Below, in pieces: positions 1 to 8,453 of a stretch of DNA of 64,000 nt. This stretch comes from Pannonibacter sp051860505 (GTDB lineage: Bacteria > Pseudomonadota > Alphaproteobacteria > Rhizobiales > Stappiaceae), in the NCBI RefSeq assembly GCF_051860505.1, contig NZ_JBHYDX010000002.1:62001-126000 (forward strand), read 5' to 3'. The first letter of the stretch is position 1. The number at the start of each line of letters is the position of its first letter. The notes below the pieces were generated by a model, which worked only from the letters and a program-made list of their open reading frames with translations, had not been told where the DNA came from and made no database searches. The position numbers were made by a program, and so were the translations under genes.

Positions 1-275
1 CTGAGGTCGGCGATCTTGGTATCGGCGGGATAGAAGGTCTTGAGCGTGATCGGCGAAGCCGTCTTTCCGGCCCGGATGAGTTGGCCGATCTTCTCGTAAA
101 TATCCTTGTGCGGCGGCAGGAAGAAATGATGTGCTTCGAGAAAGTCCGAGACGCGGTAGTAGGTCTCGTTGTTGACCAGGATCGCGCCGAGCAGCTGGCG
201 TTCGGCCTCCGCATTATGCGGCGCGACGCGCAGGCTGTCGCTGGCAGCCTCGATCTTCTGAATGTTGCCTTTCAT
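1..275 (-). CDS. dnaB: Replicative DNA helicase DnaB (N-terminal part, cut by window edge)
   Basis: The minus strand from the ATG at 275 reads into a DnaB N-terminal domain, with motifs such as APHNAEAERQLLGAIL and HHFFLPPHKDIYEKI. DnaB is the hexameric ATP-driven helicase that opens the replication fork and binds primase through this N-terminal domain. Only about 91 codons lie in the window, so the RecA-like ATPase domain is outside it. The gene follows rplI in the same direction, the usual rpsF-rpsR-rplI-dnaB order of many bacteria, but a terminator lies between rplI and dnaB, so dnaB probably has its own promoter within 276-445. Confidence 0.93.
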   Translation of the reverse strand, partial: MKGNIQKIEAASDSLRVAPHNAEAERQLLGAILVNNETYYRVSDFLEAHHFFLPPHKDIYEKIGQLIRAGKTASPITLKTFYPADTKIADL

Positions 276-445
276 GGGGTCCCCCGCCTGTCGCACCCCT
301 TCGTTTAGCGGGGATGGCGAGACAGGAAAAGGCGGGAGTGAAGGATCTGTTAATATCCTGCCTGCGCTTCAGATCAGCGGGGACAACTGTCGTTTTCCGC
401 CTTGACGTCCTTGCCCGAGGGGCCGTGACCTGACCTATCCGGCAA

Positions 446-475
446 ACGAAAAACGGCGCCCGCAAGGGGCGCCGT
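446..475 (-). terminator. Rho-independent terminator after rplI
   Basis: A perfect 8-bp stem (453-460 with 468-475) with a 7-nt loop is followed on the minus strand by a T-rich tract (TTTTTCGTTTG). It lies about 35 bp beyond the rplI stop and would end the rpsF-rpsR-rplI transcript before dnaB. Confidence 0.8.
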
Positions 476-509
476 CGCTCAGGTCTTCGATGATGCGAAG
501 ACCAGAAAA

Positions 510-1079
510 TCAGACGTTGTCGTCTTCGCCTTCGACATCGTCGTCACCGTCTTCAGCTTCATCTTCTTCAAACTCGAAGATGTCCTGCTCGCGGCCGGTC
601 AGGTCTTCGCCGGTTGCCTGGCGCGCGGCTTCGTCGGCCGAACGGGCAACGTTGATGTTGATCGCGACTTCGACTTCCGGGTGCAGCGCAACGATGACGC
701 TGTGCAGGCCGATGTTCTTGATCGGGGCAGACAGGACAACCTGGGTGCGGGCAACGGTGAAGCCGCCAGCGGTTGCAACATCGGCGATGTCACGGGTCGA
801 GACCGAGCCGTAGAGCTGGCCGGTTTCAGAGGCCGAGCGGATGACGACGAAGGTCTGGCCCTTCAGGGTCTCGCCAACAGCCTCGGCGTCCTTGCGGCGC
901 TCCAGGTTGCGGGCTTCGAGCTGAACGCGGTCAGCTTCGAACTTGGCGAGGTTCGCCTTGTTGGCGCGCAGCGCCTTGCCCTGCGGCAGCAGGAAATTGC
1001 GGGCGTAACCGTCGCGGACGCGAACCTTGTCGCCCATCTGGCCGAGCTTGGCCACGCGTTCAAGCAGAATGACTTCCAT
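510..1079 (-). CDS. rplI: 50S ribosomal protein L9
   Basis: L9 binds 23S rRNA domain V near the L1 stalk and helps maintain reading frame. The protein begins MEVILLERVAKLGQMGD, the classic L9 N-terminal domain with the GYARNFLLPQGKA signature, then a long connecting helix and the C-terminal domain (about residues 80-150). The start at 1079 was chosen because the L9 family begins exactly here and GGAGAAG lies just upstream; an in-frame upstream ATG at 1115 would add 12 unrelated residues. At 189 aa it is longer than the usual ~150 because of a strongly acidic C-terminal tail rich in E and D, as is common in alphaproteobacterial L9. Confidence 0.97.
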   Translation of the reverse strand: MEVILLERVAKLGQMGDKVRVRDGYARNFLLPQGKALRANKANLAKFEADRVQLEARNLERRKDAEAVGETLKGQTFVVIRSASETGQLYGSVSTRDIADVATAGGFTVARTQVVLSAPIKNIGLHSVIVALHPEVEVAININVARSADEAARQATGEDLTGREQDIFEFEEDEAEDGDDDVEGEDDNV

Positions 1080-1206
1080 TGGACTTCTCCAGTCGGTCTG
1101 TCCCACGGACATCATGGTCCGTGGTTAGAGGCCGAGCTTCAGCCCGTCGGCCCCAATCCGGGATTGCCAGGTTTTACGCCGACAGCGTCAGGTCTTAAAC
1201 TGACAA

Positions 1207-1235
1207 GGTCGCGGCAAGGAAACCTCGCCGCGACC
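1207..1235 (-). other. Inverted repeat between rpsR and rplI
   Basis: A perfect 9-bp stem (1207-1215 with 1227-1235) and 11-nt loop lies 21 bp beyond the rpsR stop. The minus-strand downstream sequence is only mildly T-rich (TTGTCAGTTT), so it may be an attenuator or an RNA-processing hairpin rather than a strong terminator. The 177-bp rpsR-rplI gap otherwise shows no gene; the DUF2232 membrane-protein gene often found here in related bacteria is absent. Confidence 0.4.
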
Positions 1236-1256
1236 TGAACCGGGTCAGGCCCGGGA

Positions 1257-1511
1257 TTACTTGATGACGAAGGGCAGCAGCGACAGGATGCGCGCACGCT
1301 TGATGGCGCGGGCCAGTTCACGCTGCTTCTTCGCGGACACCGCAGTGATGCGGCTCGGAACGATCTTGCCACGCTCGGAAATGTAGCGCTGCAGCAGACG
1401 GATGTCCTTGTAGTCGATGACCGGGGCACCGTTGCCGGTGAACGGGCAGGTCTTGCGACGACGGAAGAACGGACGACGGGTCTGGGACTGGGTCTGGGCG
1501 ATTTCGGACAT
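1257..1511 (-). CDS. rpsR: 30S ribosomal protein S18
   Basis: S18 binds S6 and 16S rRNA in the platform of the 30S subunit. The 84-aa protein carries the family core: RRKTCPF near the start, IDYKDIRLLQRYISERGKI in the centre, and the basic AKKQRELARAIKRAR helix. The start is the ATG at 1511 (MSEIAQTQ); a TTG two codons upstream is less likely. GGAG within the last codons of rpsF provides the ribosome-binding site, and the gap to rpsF is only 6 bp, so the two partner proteins are made from one message. Confidence 0.97.
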   Translation of the reverse strand: MSEIAQTQSQTRRPFFRRRKTCPFTGNGAPVIDYKDIRLLQRYISERGKIVPSRITAVSAKKQRELARAIKRARILSLLPFVIK

Positions 1512-1517
1512 TGTCAA

Positions 1518-1967
1518 TTACTCCGCATCTGCACGGCGGGGACCACGGTCGCCGCGGTCACCACGAGCCGGACGGTCGCCACGATCCGGGCGGTCGCTGC
1601 GCTCACCGCCGAAGCGGTCGTCGCGGCGGCGACGGTCGTCACGGTCGCGCTTCTGCATCATGGCAGACTGTTCTTCGTCATGGGCTTCGACCTTGATGGT
1701 CATGAAGCGCAGGACGTCTTCGTTGAGGCCCATCTGGCGTTCCATCTCGGCAATCGCGGCATGCGGTGCGTCGATGTTCATCAGGGTGTAGTGAGCCTTG
1801 CGGTTCTTCTTGACGCGGTAGGCGAGGGAGCGCAGGCCCCAGGTCTCGATCTTGCCGACCTTGCCACCATTGGCCTCAAGGAGACCCTTGTACTGCTCGA
1901 CGAGCTGCTCGACCTGCTGGGTCGACACGTCCTGGCGGGCCAGGAACACGTGTTCATAAAGCGGCAT
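1518..1967 (-). CDS. rpsF: 30S ribosomal protein S6
   Basis: S6 forms a heterodimer with S18 on the 30S platform. Residues 1-95 are the ferredoxin-like S6 domain (MPLYEHVFLARQD, then LRSLAYRVKKNRKAHY). At 149 aa it is longer than the ~95-110 aa core because of a C-terminal extension from about residue 97, full of alternating R, D and G (repeats like RGDRGDRGPRR). Such charged, probably disordered tails occur in alphaproteobacterial S6. It is first in the rpsF-rpsR-rplI operon; the promoter should lie within 1968-2120. Confidence 0.97.
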   Translation of the reverse strand: MPLYEHVFLARQDVSTQQVEQLVEQYKGLLEANGGKVGKIETWGLRSLAYRVKKNRKAHYTLMNIDAPHAAIAEMERQMGLNEDVLRFMTIKVEAHDEEQSAMMQKRDRDDRRRRDDRFGGERSDRPDRGDRPARGDRGDRGPRRADAE

Positions 1968-2500
1968 GTGTTGATTGCCTTTCTAAGTGTCAATCGGACG
2001 GAACCTGGCGCAAAGCCTCAACGTGCCTACGGAAAGGTACGTATAAGTCCTACGAGAGCGGAGACACGGGAAGGCGGATCCCTTACGATCCTGATGCGTC
2101 CAAAAAGACACATCCTTCCGTTCAGCCACCAGCCAAGGTTCCGGACGAGCCCGCTCTATACAGGAACTTTGCCGGATTGCAAGACGAATGGCGCTTCAAA
2201 GCTGGTCGAGGCGTGACAATGGCGGGGCTGGCCATGGACTTTGACAGGCCTTGCGCCTGGAAACGGGGATTAGCGCCCTGCAGTTCCGGCCCCTGACCAA
2301 GAGAAAGCCACGGAAATCTAGGGGTGCATCGGGGGGCAGACGCCCTGCAAGACTTGACAGCAGGCCAGCGCCCGGACCATAGCGGCGCAAAGATCGGTTG
2401 TATTCCCGCTTGGATGGCGCTGCCGCGACAGGGCGGGGACAACATGAACAGGTTAACAAGGGCCAGGCGGATCACGCCTCGCCGCTGCGGAGGCACAGGC
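1968..2500. other. Intergenic region between divergent rpsF and fabD
   Basis: This 533-bp stretch must hold the rpsF promoter (minus) and the fabD promoter (plus). A minus-strand TTATAC at about 2041-2046 is a possible -10 element for rpsF but no good -35 was found. I see no convincing gene; open frames crossing it are extensions or shadows of fabD. Confidence 0.6.
2354..2382 (+). promoter_or_regulatory. Candidate sigma-70 promoter of fabD
   Basis: TTGACA at 2354-2359 is followed after 18 bp by CATAGC near 2378, a fair alphaproteobacterial -35/-10 pair about 120 bp upstream of the fabD start. A second TTGACA at 2241-2246 lacks a good -10. This rests on pattern only. Confidence 0.3.
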
Positions 2501-3448
2501 ATGAGCGTTGCTTTCATCTTCCCCGGACAGGGCAGCCAGGACATCGGCATGGGCAAGGAACTTGCCGACGCCTTTCCGCAAGCCCGTGCCGTGTTTGAAG
2601 AAGTCGACGCCGCGCTTGGCCAGAAGCTGTCCGAGCTGATGTGGTCGGGCGAGAAAGATGAACTGACGCTGACAGCGAACGCCCAGCCGGCGCTGATGGC
2701 CGTCAGCCTCGCGGCCATGAAAGCCATGGAATCGCGTGGCATCGACCTGAAGGCAAGCGCTGCCTTTGTTGCCGGCCATTCCCTCGGTGAATATTCGGCC
2801 CTGGCTGCAGCCGGAAGTCTGAGCATTGGTGACACAGCCCGGCTGCTGCGCCTGCGCGGATCCGCAATGCAAGCAGCGGTCCCGGTCGGGGTCGGCGCCA
2901 TGGCGGCCCTGCTCGGTCTGGAGTTCGACGTTGCCCGGGAAGTCGCCGCCGAAGCGAGCGCGCCGGGAGAAGTCTGTGAGGCGGCCAATGACAACGCCCC
3001 CGGGCAGGTGGTCGTCTCCGGCCACAAGGCCGCAGTCGAACGGGCGCTGGAAATCGCCAAGGGCAGGGGAGGGCGCCGTGCCGTTCTGCTGCCTGTCTCC
3101 GCACCGTTCCATTGTTCCCTGATGCAGCCGGCCGCAGATGCGATGGCTGCAGCGCTTGCGGATGTGACCATTCATGCGCCGAAAGTGCCGTTGGTCGCCA
3201 ATGTGCTGGCCGCACCGATCAGCGACCCGGACGAAATCCGTGCCCGCTTGGTCGAACAGGTCACCGGCACCGTGCGCTGGCGCGAATCCGTCGAGTGGAT
3301 GGCCGGACAGGGTGTGGATACGTTTGTGGAAATCGGGGCCGGCAAGGTGCTGACCGGCATGGTCAAGCGCATTGCCAAGGACGCGGGCGGCCTTGCCGTG
3401 AACGTGCCGGCCGACATCGATGCCGTGCTTGAAAAACTGAACGGCTGA
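2501..3448 (+). CDS. fabD: Malonyl-CoA:ACP transacylase FabD
   Basis: FabD moves malonyl groups from CoA to acyl carrier protein, supplying the extender unit for fatty-acid synthesis in the cytoplasm. The 315-aa protein starts MSVAFIFPGQGSQ, has the nucleophile motif GHSLGEY (Ser94) and the histidine region APFHCSLMQPA near residue 200. The start at 2501 is supported by GGAGG 10 bp upstream and by the family N-terminus; the frame is open for another 59 codons upstream but that part is not FabD-like. It leads the fabD-fabG-acpP-fabF cluster, with fabG 38 bp downstream. Confidence 0.97.
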   Translation: MSVAFIFPGQGSQDIGMGKELADAFPQARAVFEEVDAALGQKLSELMWSGEKDELTLTANAQPALMAVSLAAMKAMESRGIDLKASAAFVAGHSLGEYSALAAAGSLSIGDTARLLRLRGSAMQAAVPVGVGAMAALLGLEFDVAREVAAEASAPGEVCEAANDNAPGQVVVSGHKAAVERALEIAKGRGGRRAVLLPVSAPFHCSLMQPAADAMAAALADVTIHAPKVPLVANVLAAPISDPDEIRARLVEQVTGTVRWRESVEWMAGQGVDTFVEIGAGKVLTGMVKRIAKDAGGLAVNVPADIDAVLEKLNG

Positions 3449-3486
3449 GTGGCCCTTGCCGAAGTCGAACTAGGAAGGAAGAAGCA

Positions 3487-4224
3487 ATGTTCAACCTGAC
3501 CGACAGGATGGCCCTCGTCACCGGCGCAACCGGCGGGATCGGTGAAGCCATCGCCCGTGCGCTGCACGCCCAGGGCGCAACCGTGACCCTGTCCGGTACC
3601 CGCGCCGAAAAGCTGGAAGCCCTGGCTGCCGATCTTGGCGAACGGGTGCACGTCGCGCCGGCCAACCTGTCCGACCGCGCCGCCGTTGAAGGGCTCATCC
3701 CCTCAGCTGAAGCTGCAATGGGCCGGGTCGACATTCTCGTCAACAATGCCGGCATTACGCGGGACAACATCTTCATGCGGATGAAGGACGACGAGTGGGA
3801 CCAGGTGCTGGAAGTGAACCTGACCTCCGGCTTCCATCTCTGCCGCGCCGCGATCAAGGGCATGATGAAGCGCCGCCATGGCCGCATCATCGGCATTGCC
3901 TCGGTCGTCGGCATCACCGGCAATCCGGGCCAGGCGAACTACGCGGCGGCCAAGGCAGGCATGATCGGCATGTACAAGTCGGTTGCCCGCGAGATTGCCA
4001 GCCGCGCCGTCACCGTCAACACCATTGCGCCGGGCTTCATCGAGACGGCGATGACGGATGTGTTGAATGACAAGCAGAAAGAATCGATTCTGGGCAGCGT
4101 CCCGGCCGGACGGCTGGGCACCGCGCATGAAATCGCCGCTGCAGCTGTCTATCTGGCCAGCGACGAGGCCGGTTACATGACGGGCCAGACCCTGCATGTG
4201 AACGGCGGCATGGCGATGATCTGA
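3487..4224 (+). CDS. fabG: 3-oxoacyl-ACP reductase FabG
   Basis: FabG reduces 3-oxoacyl-ACP to 3-hydroxyacyl-ACP with NADPH, the first reductive step of each elongation cycle. It is a classical short-chain dehydrogenase of 245 aa: cofactor motif TGATGGIG near residues 12-19, NNAG near 88, catalytic Ser in IASVVG (about 138), and the YxxxK pair in NYAAAK (Tyr151, Lys155). A strong purine-rich ribosome-binding site (AGGAAGGAAG) precedes the ATG. It lies 38 bp after fabD, so they are probably cotranscribed. Confidence 0.97.
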   Translation: MFNLTDRMALVTGATGGIGEAIARALHAQGATVTLSGTRAEKLEALAADLGERVHVAPANLSDRAAVEGLIPSAEAAMGRVDILVNNAGITRDNIFMRMKDDEWDQVLEVNLTSGFHLCRAAIKGMMKRRHGRIIGIASVVGITGNPGQANYAAAKAGMIGMYKSVAREIASRAVTVNTIAPGFIETAMTDVLNDKQKESILGSVPAGRLGTAHEIAAAAVYLASDEAGYMTGQTLHVNGGMAMI

Positions 4225-4580
4225 TCCCGAGCGGCGGGCGATCCGGCCCTTTGCCGGGTTCGTCCACAGCACGGTCGGTCAGCCACCATAAGGTGCTGAT
4301 GCAGAAGCATCATCGCATCTATACAAGAGTTTCCAATTGCCGGTGGAACACGTTGTTCCCCGGCATTCCAAGCCCTGGGTCTGCGTCTGGTAATGCCCTA
4401 CAAAGTGTGTTACCTAGCCGCCGATTATTCTGGACAGATCAACGGACTGGCCTATTTCCCTTGGCTATGCCCGGCGATCGGCCCGGATATCTCCCGAGCG
4501 AGCACTTGTGGATTTCTAAAATATGCCCAAGATGCGCTGGCACGGGTGACCGGTTCGTAAAAACCACCGAGGTAAGTAAA
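4225..4580 (+). other. fabG-acpP intergenic leader
   Basis: This 356-bp gap holds no convincing gene; one frame is open through it into acpP but has no family resemblance. It must contain the acpP promoter and a long 5' leader. It is more AT-rich than the neighbouring genes and includes the 15-bp palindrome listed separately at 4345-4359. Confidence 0.55.
4345..4359. promoter_or_regulatory. Palindrome GGAACA-CGT-TGTTCC upstream of acpP
   Basis: Two perfect 6-bp arms separated by 3 bp form a dyad typical of a dimeric regulator's operator. It lies 222 bp before acpP. It does not match the alphaproteobacterial LexA site (GTTC-N7-GTTC). The binding protein is unknown, and a chance palindrome cannot be excluded. 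Confidence 0.35.
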
Positions 4581-4817
4581 ATGAGCGATATCGCGGAACG
4601 TGTGAAGAAGATCGTTATCGAGCACCTGGGCGTCGATTCCGAGAAGGTTGTCCTGGGCGCGAGCTTCATCGACGACCTCGGCGCAGACAGCCTTGACACT
4701 GTTGAACTGGTCATGGCGTTCGAAGAAGAATTCGGCGTTGAAATCCCGGACGATGCAGCCGAGACGATCCTGACCGTCGGTGACGCTGTCAGCTTCCTGG
4801 AAAAGAACGCCGGTTAA
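4581..4817 (+). CDS. acpP: Acyl carrier protein
   Basis: ACP carries the growing acyl chain on a 4'-phosphopantetheine arm. The 78-aa acidic protein begins MSDIAERVKKIVIEHLGV and has the modification motif GADSLDTVEL, with Ser about residue 37. The start at 4581 has GAGG 8 bp upstream and gives the normal family length; the frame extends upstream without a plausible start. It sits between fabG and fabF as in most proteobacteria. Confidence 0.98.
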   Translation: MSDIAERVKKIVIEHLGVDSEKVVLGASFIDDLGADSLDTVELVMAFEEEFGVEIPDDAAETILTVGDAVSFLEKNAG

Positions 4818-4882
4818 TCCGGTTCTCCCCCTGACCTTACGGGCAGCAGCGTTCGCGCTGCGCCCGAACCATGTGCGGGCTT

Positions 4883-6145
4883 ATGAGACGAGTCGTCGTT
4901 ACCGGTATGGGCATGGTCACTCCGCTTGGTTGCGGAGTTGACGTGACCTGGAAGAAGATCCTCGAAGGTCAGAGCGGGGCGCGTCGCGTCACCGGCTTTG
5001 AAAGCGATGATCTTGCCTGTCAGATTGCGTGTCAGATCCCGCGCGATCCTTCGGTCGAGGGGGCCTACAACCCGGATGACTGGATGGATCCGAAAGAGCA
5101 GCGCAAGGTCGACGATTTCATCGTCTATGCCATGGCTGCCGCGGATCAGGCCCTTGCCGATGCCAACTGGAAGCCATCGACCTACGACGAGCAGACCCGC
5201 TCGGGCGTGTTGATCGGCTCCGGCATCGGCGGCCTCCAGGGTATTGAGGAAGCGGCAAACATCCTGCGGGACAAGGGCCCGCGCCGCATCAGCCCGTTTT
5301 TCATTCCCGGGCGACTGATCAATCTGGCCGGCGGTCAGGTGTCGATCCGGCATGGGCTCAAGGGACCGAACCATGCGGTCGTCACAGCCTGCTCCACCGG
5401 TGCGCATGCCATTGGCGATGCCGCCCGGCTGATCGCCTTCGGTGATGCCGATGTTATGGTGGCCGGCGGAACGGAATCGCCGATCTGTCGCCTGTCGCTG
5501 GCCGGCTTTGCCGCCTGCCGGGCACTTTCCACAAGTTACAACGACCAGCCGACCAAGGCCTCGCGCCCCTATGACAAGGACCGCGATGGGTTTGTCATGG
5601 GCGAGGGGGCCGGTGTCGTCGTGCTGGAAGAATATGAGCACGCGGTCGCCCGCGGCGCCCGGATTTACGCCGAAGTCATCGGCTATGGTCTGTCCGGCGA
5701 CGCCTTCCACATCACGGCCCCGTCCGAAGATGGCGATGGCGCTTTCCGTTGCATGAGCGCCGCCCTGAAGCGGGCCGGCGTCATGGCCAGCGACATCGAC
5801 TACGTCAATGCCCATGGCACGTCGACGATGGCCGATACGATCGAACTGGGCGCTGTCGAACGCCTTGTTGGCAATGCCGCCAATCGGCTGACCATGTCCT
5901 CGACCAAGTCGTCGATCGGACACCTGCTCGGCGCAGCCGGGGCCGTGGAGGCAATCTTCTCGGTTCTGGCCATCCGTGACAGCATCGTTCCGCCGACATT
6001 GAACCTGGACAATCCGTCGGTTGAGACAGAGATTGATCTGGTTGCGAAAAAGGCCAAGCCGATGAATGTCGACATTGCCCTGTCGAATTCTTTCGGCTTC
6101 GGCGGCACGAATGCCTCGCTGGTGTTCCGCAAGGTCGCAGCCTGA
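4883..6145 (+). CDS. fabF: 3-oxoacyl-ACP synthase II (KAS II) FabF
   Basis: FabF condenses malonyl-ACP with acyl-ACP to extend fatty acids and is important for unsaturated chain length. The 420-aa thiolase-fold protein starts MRRVVVTGMGMVTPLG and carries the Cys-His-His triad: nucleophile in TACSTG (Cys170), NAHGTST, and the second histidine in IGHLLGAAGA. GFGGTNASL near the end is also typical. An in-frame ATG at 4871 would add four residues; 4883 gives the canonical N-terminus. It lies 65 bp after acpP. Confidence 0.97.
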   Translation: MRRVVVTGMGMVTPLGCGVDVTWKKILEGQSGARRVTGFESDDLACQIACQIPRDPSVEGAYNPDDWMDPKEQRKVDDFIVYAMAAADQALADANWKPSTYDEQTRSGVLIGSGIGGLQGIEEAANILRDKGPRRISPFFIPGRLINLAGGQVSIRHGLKGPNHAVVTACSTGAHAIGDAARLIAFGDADVMVAGGTESPICRLSLAGFAACRALSTSYNDQPTKASRPYDKDRDGFVMGEGAGVVVLEEYEHAVARGARIYAEVIGYGLSGDAFHITAPSEDGDGAFRCMSAALKRAGVMASDIDYVNAHGTSTMADTIELGAVERLVGNAANRLTMSSTKSSIGHLLGAAGAVEAIFSVLAIRDSIVPPTLNLDNPSVETEIDLVAKKAKPMNVDIALSNSFGFGGTNASLVFRKVAA

Positions 6146-6372
6146 GGCAAGACATGGCGTCTGGTCCCGGGCAGCGCTGGCTGTGCCGTCCGGGGCTCCT
6201 GCAAATCGCTGTTTCGCCCCAATCGGCAGGTTTAACCGTGACGGGGTGATCAGCCGGGGACCTCGCATCTCCGGCGCGCCCTGACAGAACGCCAGCTGTA
6301 TCTCGTCCGACATGCCCCCGCGGGCGGCGGACGCAGTGCCTGCGAACCCGATCCTGAGGAACGAGCGAGCCT

Positions 6373-7503
6373 ATGCGACTGAAGCCGAAAAGCCCGCGCG
6401 AAGCGATTCAGCCGGACAAGGCCCCCGAGCCGCCCACCCGCTCGCGCCATGTGCGCAACCCGTTCGTCATTCTCATCAATCTCATCCTCAGCAGCATTGT
6501 CCTGATGATGTTGGCTGCAGGAGCCGCGCTCTACTGGGGCAAGACCCAGTTCGATGCCGGTGGCCCCCTCACGGCGGACAGGACTGTCATTATTTCCTCC
6601 GGACAGGGCCTCAGCACGATTGCCGAAACCCTCGAAGCGAACAACGTCATATCCAATGCCTGGGTGTTTGACGTCGGGGTTCGCGCCTACAAGAACGCCG
6701 GCCGGCTCAAGGCCGGGGAATATGCCTTCAAGGCAGGCGTCTCGATGCAGGACGTCATGCAGGATCTGGTCGAGGGCAATGCCGTTACGCATGCCGTGAC
6801 CATCCCGGAAGGCTGGTCTACGGCACAGATCGTCGCGCGGCTGCGGGAAAACGAGATCCTCACCGGAGAGATTGCGACCATCCCGGACGAAGGTGCCCTG
6901 TTGCCGGAGACCTACACCTTCACCCGTGGCGCCTCCCGCCAGCAGATCCTGGACCAGATGGCGGCTGCCCAGACAAAGCTTCTCAAGGAAGTCTGGGGAC
7001 GGCGGACGGAAGGCCTGCCGATCAAGACACCGGAAGAACTCGTCATCCTCGCCTCCATCGTGGAGAAGGAAACCGCCCGGGCCGATGAACGTCCGCGCGT
7101 CGCTGGTGTGTTCGTCAACCGGTTGAACAAGTCGATGCCGCTGCAGTCGGATCCGACCATCGTCTACGGCATTCATGGCGGCGAAGCCTGGACCCGTGAC
7201 CGTTCGGCGATCACGCGGGCCGATCTGGATCGCAAGACCCCTTACAACACCTACCAGATCCCGGCGCTGCCGCCCGGACCCATCGGCAATCCGGGCCGGG
7301 CAGCCATGGAGGCCGTGGCCAATCCGTCGCGGACCAAGGACCTGTATTTCGTTGCGGACGGCACGGGCGGACACGTCTTTGCCGAGACCTACGAGCAGCA
7401 TCAGGCCAATGTGCGCAAGTGGCGTGAGATCGAGCGCAACCAGCGCAGCCTGCAGGGGCAGCAGACCCCTGCAGCTCCGGCCGCACCCGCGACGCAGAAC
7501 TAG
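6373..7503 (+). CDS. mltG: Endolytic murein transglycosylase MltG (YceG-like)
   Basis: MltG cuts nascent peptidoglycan strands and is thought to terminate glycan elongation at the inner membrane. The 376-aa protein has a short cytoplasmic N-terminus, one transmembrane helix at about residues 31-56 (VILINLILSSIVLMML), a LysM-like region, then the YceG catalytic domain with ASIVEKETA (Glu near 231) and QSDPTIVYG. The C-terminal ~25 residues are rich in Q, A and P and probably disordered. It follows fabF by 227 bp and precedes yicC by 54 bp, the conserved alphaproteobacterial order. Confidence 0.95.
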   Translation: MRLKPKSPREAIQPDKAPEPPTRSRHVRNPFVILINLILSSIVLMMLAAGAALYWGKTQFDAGGPLTADRTVIISSGQGLSTIAETLEANNVISNAWVFDVGVRAYKNAGRLKAGEYAFKAGVSMQDVMQDLVEGNAVTHAVTIPEGWSTAQIVARLRENEILTGEIATIPDEGALLPETYTFTRGASRQQILDQMAAAQTKLLKEVWGRRTEGLPIKTPEELVILASIVEKETARADERPRVAGVFVNRLNKSMPLQSDPTIVYGIHGGEAWTRDRSAITRADLDRKTPYNTYQIPALPPGPIGNPGRAAMEAVANPSRTKDLYFVADGTGGHVFAETYEQHQANVRKWREIERNQRSLQGQQTPAAPAAPATQN

Positions 7504-7557
7504 GCGGCGGCCGGTGGGACCGGTGACAGCATCCGAAAGCGTGAAGGACAGGACAAC

Positions 7558-8448
7558 ATGGCACTGGCCAGCATGACCGGGTTTGCCCGGGTCGAGGGCT
7601 CCCATGGCGGCGCCCGGTGGACGTGGGAACTGCGGTCTGTCAATGGCAAGAACCTGGACCTGCGCCTGCGACTTCCGGCCGGTATGGAGGAGCTTGAGGC
7701 CAGCCTGAAAGCGCGGGCCGGTCAGGTCCTGGCGCGCGGCAACGTTTCCGCCAATCTGTCGCTTCAGCGCGAGCAGGGCGGGGCTGTCCTTGCCGTCAAC
7801 GAGGCCGCGCTCGAAGCTGTCCTGCGTGCGATCCAGGTGCTGCACCGCCGGCTGCCGGATGCTGCCCCGCCGACGCTGGACGGGATCCTCGCGCACAAGG
7901 GGGTGTTGGAACTGGTTGAACCGGAGGAAGACGAAAGCGAACGGGCAGCGCTTCAGACGGCCGTTTCCGAAAGCTTCGACACCGCGTTGGCGGCATTGGT
8001 CGACATGCGTCTCAGTGAAGGGGCAACCATCGCCGAGGTGCTGGACGGTCATCTCAACACCATTGCCGCCGCAACGATGGCAGCAGAAGCGCTGCCAGCC
8101 CGGCAGCTTGAGGCGATCAAGGCACGGCTGAAAGCGCAGCTGGAAGACCTGGTCGCCGCCGTCCCGGCACTCGATCCCCAACGCCTGGCACAGGAGGCCG
8201 CCTTGCTGGCCACCAAGGCGGACGTGCGCGAGGAACTGGATCGCCTCAGCGCCCATGTGGACGCAGCGCGCAAGCTGCTGGCGACCGGCGGCCCAATTGG
8301 CCGCAAGCTCGATTTCCTGGCGCAGGAATTCAACCGCGAAGCCAACACCCTGTGTTCCAAGTCGAATGACGTGGCGCTCACCGCCATCGGACTGGAGCTG
8401 AAGGCGGTGATTGATCAGCTTCGCGAACAGGTTCAGAACTTGGAGTGA
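7558..8448 (+). CDS. yicC: YicC/YloC family endoribonuclease
   Basis: The 296-aa protein begins MALASMTGFARVEG and ends with the conserved block EFNREANTLCSKSNDVALT, both typical of YicC. Members have been described as endoribonucleases affecting small-RNA decay; the role in this organism is inferred from the family. The gene stop overlaps the region just before gmk, whose ATG is 5 bp after the yicC stop, so the two are almost certainly coexpressed. Confidence 0.94.
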   Translation: MALASMTGFARVEGSHGGARWTWELRSVNGKNLDLRLRLPAGMEELEASLKARAGQVLARGNVSANLSLQREQGGAVLAVNEAALEAVLRAIQVLHRRLPDAAPPTLDGILAHKGVLELVEPEEDESERAALQTAVSESFDTALAALVDMRLSEGATIAEVLDGHLNTIAAATMAAEALPARQLEAIKARLKAQLEDLVAAVPALDPQRLAQEAALLATKADVREELDRLSAHVDAARKLLATGGPIGRKLDFLAQEFNREANTLCSKSNDVALTAIGLELKAVIDQLREQVQNLE

Positions 8449-8453
8449 CCCCG

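Noticed and set aside
4251..4580. N-terminal extension of acyl carrier protein
   Set aside because: The frame is open upstream but the translated part is unlike ACP, and a good ribosome-binding site fits only the ATG at 4581.
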